A DNA stretch of 64,000 nucleotides from positions 1 through 64,000 of the forward strand of contig JAIDUG010000005.1 of assembly GCA_029060305.1 (NCBI GenBank). Direction: 5' to 3'. A program made the translations under genes and the position numbers. The DNA is from Ruminococcus sp. Lineage in GTDB: Bacteria > Bacillota > Clostridia > Oscillospirales > Ruminococcaceae. Numbering within the stretch: the stretch's first letter is position 1; the number at the start of each line of letters is the position of its first letter. Positions 11,643 through 21,320 of this stretch are shown here, in pieces. The notes under the pieces were generated by a model that did no database searches, was not told where the DNA came from, and worked only from the letters and a program-made list of their open reading frames with translations.

Positions 11643-12986
11643 ATGAGTAAAGGTAAAACGGCTATTTGTGTTTGTGCGATGGTTGCTTCATGTGTTACAA
11701 GTGGTGTCCTTATTGCTGACTGTGCAATATCGGGAAAGACTGTAGGAAGAATGGATAATCAAGAGGGTTCAGGTTTCGAAAACCAGAAACTTACAAATGC
11801 TATGCCGAATTTCACCGCACCCATAGGTGAAAATACAGCAGTAATCACAGCAGATACAAAGCATTTTATTGAAGAAGTTCCGGCAGTAACTTCAGAAAGT
11901 ATTGTCGAAACAACAACCCAAGCTATTACAGTATTCTACACCGAAACACAGTCAACAAAAACAGCTTTCACCGAAACAGCTGTAACAACTATCACTACTG
12001 ATTCCGCAGATGAAACTTTTCAGGAAGAAGTAGTAACAACCGAAATAACTACAGAAGTAAACACTATCGTAACAACCACAACTATTTCTTCATCAGAAGA
12101 AACTGCAACCACTGAAACAACAACCACTACTACTACAATTCCCTATCAGGAAACTGTTACAACGTCCACAACCGAATTTACAGAACCTGCCGGTTGGTTC
12201 TATATTGAAACTTTGCCTGTTGTTAATGTTATGGCAACAGAACCTGTAGATACAGAAACTGCACATACAGAACCGGTAAATACAGAAACTGCATACACAG
12301 AACCGGCAACTACTGAAACTCCTCAGACAGAACCGGTAACTACTGAAACTTCTAAGACAGAACCAGTAACTACAGAGACTACACAGACCGAAATCTCATA
12401 CACAGAACCTGTATACACAGAAACAATATATACAGAACTTGCGTACATAGAAGATTTATATACAGAACCTGTTACGGAAGAAGTTACGACAACTGAAACT
12501 ACAACCACTGAGACAACTACTACAACAACCACTACTACCACGACAACTACTACAACAACAGAAACAACTACAACTACTACTGAAGCTACAACAACCACTA
12601 CTACAACTTATTATACAGAACCGGAAGTATATTCACCAAATAACACTTACATATCAGACAGCGAATACGTACTTCTTTGTAATGCTGTCGCTAATGAAGC
12701 AGGCTCAGACTGGATTGATATTTACAGCAAAGCTAATGTAGTTGAGGTTATTATGAACCGAGTAAATAGTCCTCTGTTCCCGAATTCTATATATGAAGTT
12801 CTCGCACAGCCTTATCAGTTTGAAGGCTCGGAAGCATATATCGGTCTCAGTTCTTATTCATATCAGGTTACAGACGGCGTAATTTCGGCTGTAGACCTCT
12901 ATTTCAATGAACCGTCCTCATTCCTGCATGGATATATGTATTTCTATGGTGACGGCTATCAGAATCATTTTTCAGTTTCACAGTAA
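11643..12986 (+). CDS. secreted SleB/CwlJ-type cell wall hydrolase with long Thr-rich linker
   Basis: N-terminal hydrophobic segment; C-terminal domain EYVLLCNAVANEAGSDWIDIYSKANVVEVIMNRV...YQFEGSEAY typical of Hydrolase_2. Confidence 0.82.
   Translation: MSKGKTAICVCAMVASCVTSGVLIADCAISGKTVGRMDNQEGSGFENQKLTNAMPNFTAPIGENTAVITADTKHFIEEVPAVTSESIVETTTQAITVFYTETQSTKTAFTETAVTTITTDSADETFQEEVVTTEITTEVNTIVTTTTISSSEETATTETTTTTTTIPYQETVTTSTTEFTEPAGWFYIETLPVVNVMATEPVDTETAHTEPVNTETAYTEPATTETPQTEPVTTETSKTEPVTTETTQTEISYTEPVYTETIYTELAYIEDLYTEPVTEEVTTTETTTTETTTTTTTTTTTTTTTTETTTTTTEATTTTTTTYYTEPEVYSPNNTYISDSEYVLLCNAVANEAGSDWIDIYSKANVVEVIMNRVNSPLFPNSIYEVLAQPYQFEGSEAYIGLSSYSYQVTDGVISAVDLYFNEPSSFLHGYMYFYGDGYQNHFSVSQ
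12230..12615 (+). repeat. degenerate TEPVxTET octapeptide repeats followed by poly-Thr
   Basis: 24-nt periodic units ACAGAACCxGTAxxTACAGAAACT and ACAACTACTACAACAACC-type runs. Confidence 0.85.
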
Positions 12987-13130
12987 GCTGAGATAATGTT
13001 TATAATAAGAGTATTTTTTCGGATTTGTTAAAATCCTGCTCTTATATAATTTACATATTAATAATTCAGCGGAGATTATTATATTAATATTTAATAGTAC
13101 TGCTGAAAAAACTACATATCAGATATTAAA

Positions 13131-13162
13131 AGTGCGGAGTATGTTGCTCCGTACTTTTTTGT
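13131..13162 (+). terminator. intrinsic terminator
   Basis: AGTGCGGAG-TATGTTG-CTCCGTACTTTTTT. Confidence 0.8.
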
Positions 13163-13278
13163 TTACAGAACGGTCACAGTATTTTACATATCAGTAACGG
13201 ATATTGAAAAATTTCTCATTATGTGGTATAATATTCTTTAGTCCCGCAAGAATGATTTTTTTCTATGGAGGTGTTATT

Positions 13279-13716
13279 ATGTTTCTGGAATCTTTAAAAG
13301 ATGTTTCCCCTGTTTTAGTGAGTGCTTTGTCAACGGTTATTCTTGCATTGTGTGCCGTTATAATCTTTCTCATATCAAATAACGAAGCAAAGCACGCCCG
13401 TCAGCATTGGAACAGAATTTCCGGATTTATGGAACTCGCTGAACAGAATGTATCGTATCCGCTTATATGCGACGAAATACTCATAGGCAGGCACGCTTCT
13501 GCTGATATACGTCTGACGGATTTGTCAGTTTCACGTTATCACGCAATTCTCACAGTTGCAGATGGTGTATGGACAATTACTGATATAGGGTCAAAATCCG
13601 GTATATTTGTAAACGGTACTCTTGTTAAACAACGTGTGCTGTATGAAAATGATGTAATCAATCTTGGCAACAGGAAACTTATTTTCAGACACAGGAGGGT
13701 TGAAAATGTACGCTAA
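13279..13716 (+). CDS. FHA domain protein, membrane-anchored
   Basis: N-terminal TM; FHA motif ILIGRHASADIRLTDLSVSRYHAIL...SKSGIFVNG; SD GGAGGTGTTATT-ATG. Confidence 0.9.
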   Translation: MFLESLKDVSPVLVSALSTVILALCAVIIFLISNNEAKHARQHWNRISGFMELAEQNVSYPLICDEILIGRHASADIRLTDLSVSRYHAILTVADGVWTITDIGSKSGIFVNGTLVKQRVLYENDVINLGNRKLIFRHRRVENVR

Positions 13717-14974
13717 TATTTTTCTTTATTTAATATCATGTATTTTCGTTCTCCTGACCCATTCTGCAATGCTCATTCACGTTTTCCTCAATGGTAATTA
13801 CGAAAGTATCACAAATGTTATAGTTCTTGCGGTAGCTGTCATCTTACTGGATATTACATGGTTCATTTTAATGAAAATGTTCAGGCACAGAAGTTGTGTT
13901 ATCGACTTTATGCTTGTGCTTATTCTGAATATGAGTGTTATTTTTCAGTCGTGTTTCGGTGGAGTAAGTCTTTCAGTAAAGCATTATATAACCTGTATCG
14001 TTTCCCTTGTTGCCTCACAGGTAGGTTTCAAGCTATGCAGAAACCACAAATGGCTACAGATGAACAAGAAATACTATTACATTGCAATCGGTGTACTTAT
14101 GCTTATAATACTTACGCTTACTGGTTCAAGAAGTATGTGGATAGAAATAGGTTCGTCAATAACAATACAGCCGTCAGAATTTATAAAACCGTTGTTCGTT
14201 CTGGCGTGTGCCACTTCAATAGCCGAACAGCAGAATAAACGCAAATTAGCGTGTTTCTTTGTAGTCTATGAAAATTTCGCACTTTACGGACTTACTGCTG
14301 TAATATGTCTTTTGCAGTGGTGGTGCAGGGATTTGGGAAGTCTGCCGACTTTTGTAGGGATTTTCGCCGTAGGATTCTTTGCAAGAATATGTTATCCTAA
14401 AGCAAAGTTTTCAAGAAAAACTCTCATACAGGCAGGTGTGATTCTTCTGATAGTGGGACTTATCGCTATGAAATTCGCTCCCGATTACGTTCAGGAACGT
14501 CTGCACACTGACATATGGAACGATAAAACCGGTGGTGGTTATCAGCAGTCAAAAGCACTTATTGCTATTGCGGAAGGCGGACTTTTCGGAAAAGGTGCTG
14601 GATATGGTGAACTCTGTGAAGTATTTGCATATGATAACGATATTGTATTTGCAACAATATGCGAAGAATGGGGTCTGATATTTGCACTTGTATCCATTGC
14701 CACAATAATAATAATGATTTTTAGTATATGCATAAATCCCCCGTGTTCTTATTATCACGCTACTATGTCGGCTGGAGTTATCGCATACTTTATTATGCAG
14801 ATGTCATTGAATATTTTCGGTTCGTGTAACCTCATTCCCTTTACTGGTGTAACAATTCCGTTCATATCCGCCGGAGGTAGTTCAATGCTTACAAGCGGAT
14901 TTATGGCAGGTATGCTTATCGCTGTACAGTCTCCGGAATTTTCAGAACCTGTTGCAAGGAGGCATTCTTTATGA
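13706..14974 (+). CDS. FtsW/RodA/SpoVE family peptidoglycan polymerase
   Basis: Multi-TM; IQPSEFIKP, GGGYQQSKALIAIAEGGLFGKG, GVTIPFISAGGSS motifs. Confidence 0.93.
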   Translation: MYANIFLYLISCIFVLLTHSAMLIHVFLNGNYESITNVIVLAVAVILLDITWFILMKMFRHRSCVIDFMLVLILNMSVIFQSCFGGVSLSVKHYITCIVSLVASQVGFKLCRNHKWLQMNKKYYYIAIGVLMLIILTLTGSRSMWIEIGSSITIQPSEFIKPLFVLACATSIAEQQNKRKLACFFVVYENFALYGLTAVICLLQWWCRDLGSLPTFVGIFAVGFFARICYPKAKFSRKTLIQAGVILLIVGLIAMKFAPDYVQERLHTDIWNDKTGGGYQQSKALIAIAEGGLFGKGAGYGELCEVFAYDNDIVFATICEEWGLIFALVSIATIIIMIFSICINPPCSYYHATMSAGVIAYFIMQMSLNIFGSCNLIPFTGVTIPFISAGGSSMLTSGFMAGMLIAVQSPEFSEPVARRHSL

Positions 14975-16323
14975 AAGGAATAAGACGTTGCAGATATATA
15001 GCACTTATGTTTCTTACTGTATTCATACTTCTTATGGTTGTTCTTGTAATCAAAATCTGTACAGAAGCCAGTTTCTACATAGCAAACTCCGAAAAACAGG
15101 TGCTGGGAATGGTATATGACAGAAACGGCGGTGTGCTTTTTGACGGTAATGAAAGTAACTGGTATGAGGATAATTTTTTTGTTGATGTCGGAAACCTCAT
15201 AGGCGACAACAAAGGACAGATGACAAATACTCTCGTTGCTCAGAATCTTGAAAAACTAAGTAACTATAGTTTCAAATCGGGGGCGATTGCAGACGGAAAA
15301 TCCGCCATTTATACTACCCTTGACCATACCGTCAACCGTGCCGTATACAACGCATACGGTTTTCAGAAAGGTTGTGCCGTGGCTTACAACTATAAAACAG
15401 GTGAAATCCTTGTATGTACAAGTCTGCCGTCACTTGACGTTACGAAAGGTTATGACGGTATTGAATACTTTGAAAGCGGTACACTGATTTCAAAAAATAT
15501 GTACCGTACTGTCCCCGGCTCTACTCAGAAGATTTCAACAGTCATATCAGCTATGGAAGTATGGGGAAAAGACAAATTGTTTTCCAAAAAATACAGTTGC
15601 TCCGGACATTATACAAACCTTAACGGCGACGTTATAGACTGTCACAACTGGAGCGGTCACGGTGAACAGGAAATACAGATAGCTGTCGAAAACAGCTGTA
15701 ATCCTTTTTTCGCACAGCTCATTGAAGATGAAGAACTTGACCTCAATGCAATGATAAAAAGATACAGAAAACTCGGATATGCTGTAAATGACGACGACCT
15801 CGGATATATTGACATTGACGGCATACAGTGTGAAAAAGCATCGACAACGCTTGTTGACCAGCACGAATTCAGAACACAATGGGGTTGTATCGGACAGGGC
15901 GATACAATGGTAAGTCCGATACAGTTAATGATGTGGCAGAGTGCCATTGCAAACGGTACAGGCAGAATGACTATGCCACATCTGATAGACCACGTTACAG
16001 ACGTTGACGGAAATATTACCGAAACCGCCAGTACTTCATTCAGTAAACAGATTTTTTCAGCGGAAACGGCAGGCACTGTAAAACAGATAATGCTGACAAA
16101 CGGTGCAAACCATTATATTTACTCGACAGGTATTTCAAATCTCGGCGTAAAAAGCGGTACAGCACAGGTTGAGAACGGCGAAAAGGAAAATTCCTTGCTT
16201 GTGGGATTCCTTGACGACCCGAATAAACCGATAGCTTTCTGTATAGTGATTGAGGACAAAAATTCAGGTTTTGCGACAACCGAACAGATAGCACAGATTA
16301 TGATTAACTCAATCAGTCTTTAA
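14971..16323 (+). CDS. penicillin-binding transpeptidase
   Basis: PGSTQK (SxxK), SCN (SxN), KSGTAQ motifs; one TM; follows FtsW-like gene with 4-nt overlap. Confidence 0.93.
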   Translation: MKGIRRCRYIALMFLTVFILLMVVLVIKICTEASFYIANSEKQVLGMVYDRNGGVLFDGNESNWYEDNFFVDVGNLIGDNKGQMTNTLVAQNLEKLSNYSFKSGAIADGKSAIYTTLDHTVNRAVYNAYGFQKGCAVAYNYKTGEILVCTSLPSLDVTKGYDGIEYFESGTLISKNMYRTVPGSTQKISTVISAMEVWGKDKLFSKKYSCSGHYTNLNGDVIDCHNWSGHGEQEIQIAVENSCNPFFAQLIEDEELDLNAMIKRYRKLGYAVNDDDLGYIDIDGIQCEKASTTLVDQHEFRTQWGCIGQGDTMVSPIQLMMWQSAIANGTGRMTMPHLIDHVTDVDGNITETASTSFSKQIFSAETAGTVKQIMLTNGANHYIYSTGISNLGVKSGTAQVENGEKENSLLVGFLDDPNKPIAFCIVIEDKNSGFATTEQIAQIMINSISL

Positions 16324-16391
16324 TGATTGTGTAGTCTGCACAAATATTTATTTTGTTTTTGTGACTGTTCACAAATCTTACAAAAATCTAT

Positions 16392-16420
16392 TGATATTTT
16401 CGGAAACTTATGTTATAATA
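16392..16420 (+). promoter_or_regulatory. sigma-70-type promoter of hpf
   Basis: TTGATA-17 nt-TATAAT. Confidence 0.65.
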
Positions 16421-16475
16421 TACTCATAAAGTTTATACATCAGTTCTTGTAACTGGTGTCTTAAGGAGGACTTAC

Positions 16476-17003
16476 ATGAAAACAACAATCACCGCTAAGA
16501 AAATGCAGATTCCGCAGAATTTCACGGAGTACGCAGAATCGAAAATCAACACGAAACTCAGCAAGTTTTTCGGTGATGAGGCAGACGCTAAAATCGTTAT
16601 CTCGGAACTCAGAAACCAGATTGTCATCGAGCTTACTGTAAAGTACAACAGCATTATCTTCCGTGCAGAACGTTCAGCAGAAGACAAGTTTGTTGCCCTT
16701 GATGACGCTATCGACAAAATTATCAGACAGATTCGCAGAAACAAAACAAAGATTGAAAGAAAACTCAAGGACAACGCTTTCAAGGAAGCATTCATTGAAA
16801 CCGTTCCCGAAACTGCCGACTATGAGGTTATAAAACATAAAAAATTCAAAATGCGTCCTATGGATATTGATGAGGCTATTCTTCAGATGAATATGCTCGG
16901 TCATAATTTCTTTATGTTTATGAACGGCAATACAGGCGAAATAAATGTAGTATACAAGCGTTCAGAGGGTAACTATTCAGTTCTCGAACCTGATAAAAAC
17001 TAA
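16476..17003 (+). CDS. hpf: long-form ribosome hibernation promoting factor
   Basis: N-terminal RaiA-like region and C-terminal VIKHKKFKMRPMDIDEAILQMNMLGHNFFMFMNGNTGEINVVYKR. Confidence 0.95.
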   Translation: MKTTITAKKMQIPQNFTEYAESKINTKLSKFFGDEADAKIVISELRNQIVIELTVKYNSIIFRAERSAEDKFVALDDAIDKIIRQIRRNKTKIERKLKDNAFKEAFIETVPETADYEVIKHKKFKMRPMDIDEAILQMNMLGHNFFMFMNGNTGEINVVYKRSEGNYSVLEPDKN

Positions 17004-17014
17004 TAAATAATACC

Positions 17015-17046
17015 GGCGGTTCAGAAAAGAGCCGTCGGATTTTTTG
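17015..17046 (+). terminator. intrinsic terminator
   Basis: CCGGCGGTTCAGAAAAGAGCCGTCGGATTTTTT. Confidence 0.7.
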
Positions 17047-17063
17047 AGGAGATGTAAATTTTT

Positions 17064-17732
17064 ATGGATTCTAACAAAAAAACAATTATTGAAAAGCGTA
17101 TAAGAAAAACAGGTGAAAACCTCGTAAAAAACAATATGGAATTTTATTACGCAGAAAAAAAGGAAGATGTCTGTAAGATAGTGGAATCACTCATAAAAAA
17201 AGGCGACGTTATTACAAACGGCGGTACTATGACTATGGCTGAATGCGGTTTATCCGACCTGCTCCAGTCCGCCGACTATACTTATCTTGACCGTTCTGGA
17301 AAGTCACGTGAAGAAGTTGAGGAAATCTATATAAAGGCTTATTCCGCTGACGTTTATATTTCAAGTTCAAATGCAATCACTGAAGACGGTGTTTTGTATA
17401 ACGTTGACGGCAACAGCAACAGAGTTTCCGCTATTGCATATGGTCCGAAATCCGTTATTATAATAGCAGGTTACAACAAAATCGTAAGAGACCTTAAAGA
17501 AGCTGAAATCCGTGTGAAAAGAGAGTCTGCACCCGCAAATTGTGTACGTCTTGACTGCAAAACCTACTGCAAGGAAAAAGGTGAATGTATTTCACTTTCC
17601 AAACCCGACAGACAGATGACTGACGGCTGTTCCGGTAGCGACAGAATCTGTTGTAACTACCTTATTTCAGCACAGCAACGTCAGAAAGGACGCATAAAAG
17701 TAATTATTGTAGGTGAGGAACTCGGCTATTAA
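17064..17732 (+). CDS. LUD-domain lactate utilization protein
   Basis: GGTMTMAECGL...YISSSNAITEDGVLYNVDGNSNRVSAI...DRICCNY. Confidence 0.88.
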   Translation: MDSNKKTIIEKRIRKTGENLVKNNMEFYYAEKKEDVCKIVESLIKKGDVITNGGTMTMAECGLSDLLQSADYTYLDRSGKSREEVEEIYIKAYSADVYISSSNAITEDGVLYNVDGNSNRVSAIAYGPKSVIIIAGYNKIVRDLKEAEIRVKRESAPANCVRLDCKTYCKEKGECISLSKPDRQMTDGCSGSDRICCNYLISAQQRQKGRIKVIIVGEELGY

Positions 17733-17766
17733 AAAAACTCCAATAAGATAACAAGAGGTAAATAAT

Positions 17767-18303
17767 ATGTCAGATAATTACATAACACCAAATAAGCAGG
17801 ATTTAGACAAGGTTGTAGTTCCTGAAAATACAGAATTTTATGAAGAAATGGACTTAATTTTACACTTAGCAAAGAAGTATCCTGATAATATCCGTCTTGA
17901 ACTTAATTTTCCAACTTCAAAATCAAAGATAGACGAATTTGAAAATAAGAATAATATCAAACTTACAGACGAGTTAAGAGCTTTATATATGTTTGCAGAT
18001 GGATTCTCTGTTTCGTCTGGTCATCTTGATATTCTTGAACTTGATAAGGTTGAAAAATCTCTTGATACCAAATGGGAATGGGGTGATACCAAGCATTATA
18101 TTCTTCTTGGAGATATGATTGGCGATGGTGAGGAGATTTTTCTGAATCTTGACAACGGCAAAATTATATCATATGAACACGGTGCAGAAGAAGAATATCA
18201 TAGTATTGCTATGTTGCTCAGTGATATTATTTTTACATTCATAGACGGCGAAGTTGAAGACGAAAAATTAAATGAATATATTGGTGATTGGGAAGATGTA
18301 TAA
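17767..18303 (+). CDS. SMI1/KNR4 family protein
   Basis: KSKIDEFENKNNIKLTDELRALYMFADGF...ILLGDMIGDGEEIFLNLDNGKI. Confidence 0.75.
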   Translation: MSDNYITPNKQDLDKVVVPENTEFYEEMDLILHLAKKYPDNIRLELNFPTSKSKIDEFENKNNIKLTDELRALYMFADGFSVSSGHLDILELDKVEKSLDTKWEWGDTKHYILLGDMIGDGEEIFLNLDNGKIISYEHGAEEEYHSIAMLLSDIIFTFIDGEVEDEKLNEYIGDWEDV

Positions 18304-18360
18304 CTTAAAGAATAATTATACTCACCGCTAACAGACAAAAAATACTGATTTATCATAATA

Positions 18361-18394
18361 AAAACCGCCCCGATTATCAGGGCGGTTATTTTTA
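18361..18394. terminator. bidirectional terminator
   Basis: AAAACCGCCCCGATTATCAGGGCGGTTATTTTT. Confidence 0.85.
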
Positions 18395-19933
18395 TTATCT
18401 CTTTATGAAATACTCCTCGTACCATACAAGGAATGTATATATAGTCCATACTTTACGCCAGTTATCAGAATTTCCGCCGATATAGTCATTGAATATTGCG
18501 TTTATTTCGTCTACATTGAAGAACTTTTCAGCGGTTTCACTGTTAAACTTTGCCTTTACGTCGCTGTTGTAACGTTCATCTGCAAGCCATATTCTTATCG
18601 GTACGATAAAGCCGAGTTTCTTTCTGAAAGCTATTTCAGCAGGAAGCACCTTTGAAGCAGACGTGCGGAAAGCTACTTTATTTGTTTCTGCATTGACCTT
18701 GTATTCTGACGGCATTCTCGAAGCTATATCGAACACTCTCATATCAGTAAGTGGCATACGGATTTCAAGACCAACCGCTGTACTCATCTTGTCAACATTC
18801 AGATAGATGTCACCTTCAAGCCATATCTGAATATCAACGTCTGACATTTTTGTAAGAGGGTCAAGACCTTCCGTTTCGTCATAGATGTACTTTACAAGGT
18901 TTATCGGAAGAACGTCAGGATTATAGCTTTTGAGAATCTTCTGTTTTTCGTCTTCTTTCATTATGTTTGTATTGCCGACGTAAAAATTTCTGAGATTATC
19001 GCCATATCTTTCAGCGTTGCGGTACATATTGTAACCGCCGAAAAATTCGTCAGCACCCTCGCCGGAGTAACAGATTGCAGTATGTTGTGCGGTAGCTTTG
19101 CAGGCAATCGCAAACGCAATCGCAGAAGCGTCACCGAGAGGCTGTTCCATATTGTACATAACGTAAGGTACTATATTGAAATAGTCTTCCGGAGTAATCA
19201 GACAGCGGTTATTTTCACAACCGAGAATATCAGCGGTTTGTTTTGCGAGACCTGATTCGTCGAAACGTCCATCATCGTAACCACATGAATCAGTAACTTT
19301 AACGTCAGACATTGCAAGAACATATGAAGAATCAACACCTCCGGAAAGGAAAGACTCTGCTGTTTCGCCGTCTTCCTTGACTTCCGGAAAAACTTCCTGT
19401 ATAGTGGAATGGATTTCGTCTGCCCACTCGTCAAGGGTTTTTGAAGTATCAGGACGGAAAGTCGGTGTCCAGTAACGTTCAACAGTAAGTTTGCCGTTTT
19501 CAAATTCGAGCCAGTGACCAGGCATTAATTTTTTTACGCCCTTGAAAAAAGTGTCTTCACCTGCAACGTAAGTAAGTGACATATAAATCTGAAGCATATC
19601 GGTATTTACTTCTTTTACAAAACCATCCTGCTCCATAATGTTGCGTATCATTGTACCGAAAAGAAGTTTACCGTCAGCAGTCAGATAGTAGTAGAAAGGC
19701 TTTGTACCAAACTGGTCACGCATACAGAAAATCTTGCCGTTGTCGTCGAGGGCGAAAGCAAACATTCCGTAAATATGGTCTGCCATATCGTGACCCCATT
19801 TTTCGTATGCTTTTGCGATTATCTGTTTTTCACGTTCATCACGTTCTGAAAGCGGAAGCGGACAAATATCCAGTTCACCGCAAAGTTTTTTCCAGTTGCG
19901 GATATGTCCCCTGTATTCGAGAATTTTTATCAT
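18395..19933 (-). CDS. asparagine synthetase-like protein lacking the N-terminal part of the glutaminase domain
   Basis: SGGVDSS PP-loop and C-terminus homologous to AsnB at 42847-44718, but no N-terminal MCG; good SD (GAGGTGATATTTT-ATG). Confidence 0.88.
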   Translation of the reverse strand: MIKILEYRGHIRNWKKLCGELDICPLPLSERDEREKQIIAKAYEKWGHDMADHIYGMFAFALDDNGKIFCMRDQFGTKPFYYYLTADGKLLFGTMIRNIMEQDGFVKEVNTDMLQIYMSLTYVAGEDTFFKGVKKLMPGHWLEFENGKLTVERYWTPTFRPDTSKTLDEWADEIHSTIQEVFPEVKEDGETAESFLSGGVDSSYVLAMSDVKVTDSCGYDDGRFDESGLAKQTADILGCENNRCLITPEDYFNIVPYVMYNMEQPLGDASAIAFAIACKATAQHTAICYSGEGADEFFGGYNMYRNAERYGDNLRNFYVGNTNIMKEDEKQKILKSYNPDVLPINLVKYIYDETEGLDPLTKMSDVDIQIWLEGDIYLNVDKMSTAVGLEIRMPLTDMRVFDIASRMPSEYKVNAETNKVAFRTSASKVLPAEIAFRKKLGFIVPIRIWLADERYNSDVKAKFNSETAEKFFNVDEINAIFNDYIGGNSDNWRKVWTIYTFLVWYEEYFIKR

Positions 19934-19962
19934 AAAATATCACCTCATTAAAATATATATGC

Positions 19963-20283
19963 TTATTTCTTAAATTCAATTTCTTTTCCGTTTTTATCAA
20001 CCATTATTATTTTCGTAAGTATCTGTTTATAACCTGTGAATAACATTTTAATATATGAACCGTCATTTAAACCATACACTTCCCATACTATTCCATAACC
20101 GGAAGTTCCGGTAGGTTCTCCCATGATTTCAACGACTTTATCATATGACATTCCTGTTGTTATTTCCTCAAAGTCTGAAACAGAAAAATTTCCGTTATCA
20201 GAAGTGATAATATATTCTGTAGATTTCTGACAAGCAGTAAACATTATAAGATTGACAAGAACAAAAAGTTTAAAGTTCCTCAT
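19963..20283 (-). CDS. small lipoprotein-like hypothetical protein (SmpA/OmlA-like fold suggested)
   Basis: Signal-like MRNFKLFVLVNLIMFTACQ; ITTGMSYDKVVEIMGEP motif. Confidence 0.6.
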   Translation of the reverse strand: MRNFKLFVLVNLIMFTACQKSTEYIITSDNGNFSVSDFEEITTGMSYDKVVEIMGEPTGTSGYGIVWEVYGLNDGSYIKMLFTGYKQILTKIIMVDKNGKEIEFKK

Positions 20284-21262
20284 AAATTTGTGGTCTGTTC
20301 ATAAGTTTTCCGAGGGCTTTTCTTACGTCACCGCCGTGAAAAAGTATTTCGTTAAGCTGTTCAGTTATGGGCATTTCAACTCCCAGTTTCTGTGAGAGTT
20401 CATATGCAACTTTACAACAGAAATATCCCTCAACAGTGCCGACCTTTTCAACAGCTTTTTCCGGAGATATTCCCTGCCCTATCAGTATTCCTGCACGTCT
20501 GTTTCTGCTGTGCATACTGGTGCAGGTAACTATTAAATCGCCTATTCCGGTCAGTCCGGAAAAAGTAGCCACTTCTGCACCGACAGCTTTTCCGAGACGT
20601 GCAATTTCATGGATACCTCTTGTCATCAGGGCAGCTTTTGTATTGTCGCCATAACCCATTCCGTCACATATTCCCACACAGAGAGCGATAATATTCTTCA
20701 AAGCTCCGCCTATTTCGCAACCTGTCACGTCGTTGTTGATATATATTCTCAGGTAGTCGTTAGCGAAAACTTTCTGCACATATTCAGCGGAAGCAAGATT
20801 TTTTGAAGCAGCAACGATTGTTGTGGGAATACAGCGTGCAACTTCTTCTGCGTGTGAAGGTCCTGACAAAACAACAATCTTATCCGACTTTATTTCTTCT
20901 GCTATAACGTCACTGAGGAATTTCAGACTTCCCTCTTCAAGTCCTTTTCCTGTATTTACAATAACCATTCTGTCGTCAGTGTAAGGAGAAGCGAGTTTTG
21001 CAACATCACGGACGAAAGTAGAGGGTATTCCGAAAAGCAGAATATCGCAGTCTTTTACGCACGAAATGTCACTTGTAAGAATAATGCTTTCGGAAATAGG
21101 TACTCCCGGAAGTTTGTGGACGTGTTCACCGTGAGTTCTTATTTCGTCTATTTCCGACTGAAATTTTGACCACACTGTAACTTTGTGTTTACCGCAGTGT
21201 TCAGCCATTACAGCAAGACTAAGCCCGAATCCTCCCGAACCGAGTATAACAATGTTTGCCAT
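20270..21262 (-). CDS. gpsA: NAD(P)H-dependent glycerol-3-phosphate dehydrogenase
   Basis: MANIVILGSGGFGLSLA...GPSHAEEVARCIPT...GCEIGGALKNIIALCVGICDGMGYGDNTKAALMTRG. Confidence 0.97.
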   Translation of the reverse strand: MANIVILGSGGFGLSLAVMAEHCGKHKVTVWSKFQSEIDEIRTHGEHVHKLPGVPISESIILTSDISCVKDCDILLFGIPSTFVRDVAKLASPYTDDRMVIVNTGKGLEEGSLKFLSDVIAEEIKSDKIVVLSGPSHAEEVARCIPTTIVAASKNLASAEYVQKVFANDYLRIYINNDVTGCEIGGALKNIIALCVGICDGMGYGDNTKAALMTRGIHEIARLGKAVGAEVATFSGLTGIGDLIVTCTSMHSRNRRAGILIGQGISPEKAVEKVGTVEGYFCCKVAYELSQKLGVEMPITEQLNEILFHGGDVRKALGKLMNRPQIYEEL

Positions 21263-21320
21263 AAAAAGATACCTCCTATCAAATGAGCATATCCGGCTAA
21301 CAGATATGCTCTTATAAATA

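Noticed and set aside
12323-12598. 91-aa Val-rich minus-strand ORF
   Set aside because: Antisense of the poly-Thr linker; low complexity, no SD.
12230-12615. Possible CRISPR or microsatellite of noncoding nature
   Set aside because: Repeats stay in frame within a convincing secreted-protein ORF.
13204-13278. N-terminal extension of the FHA ORF from a TTG at 13204
   Set aside because: A strong SD (GGAGGTGTTATT) precedes ATG 13279, and the extension lacks domain similarity.
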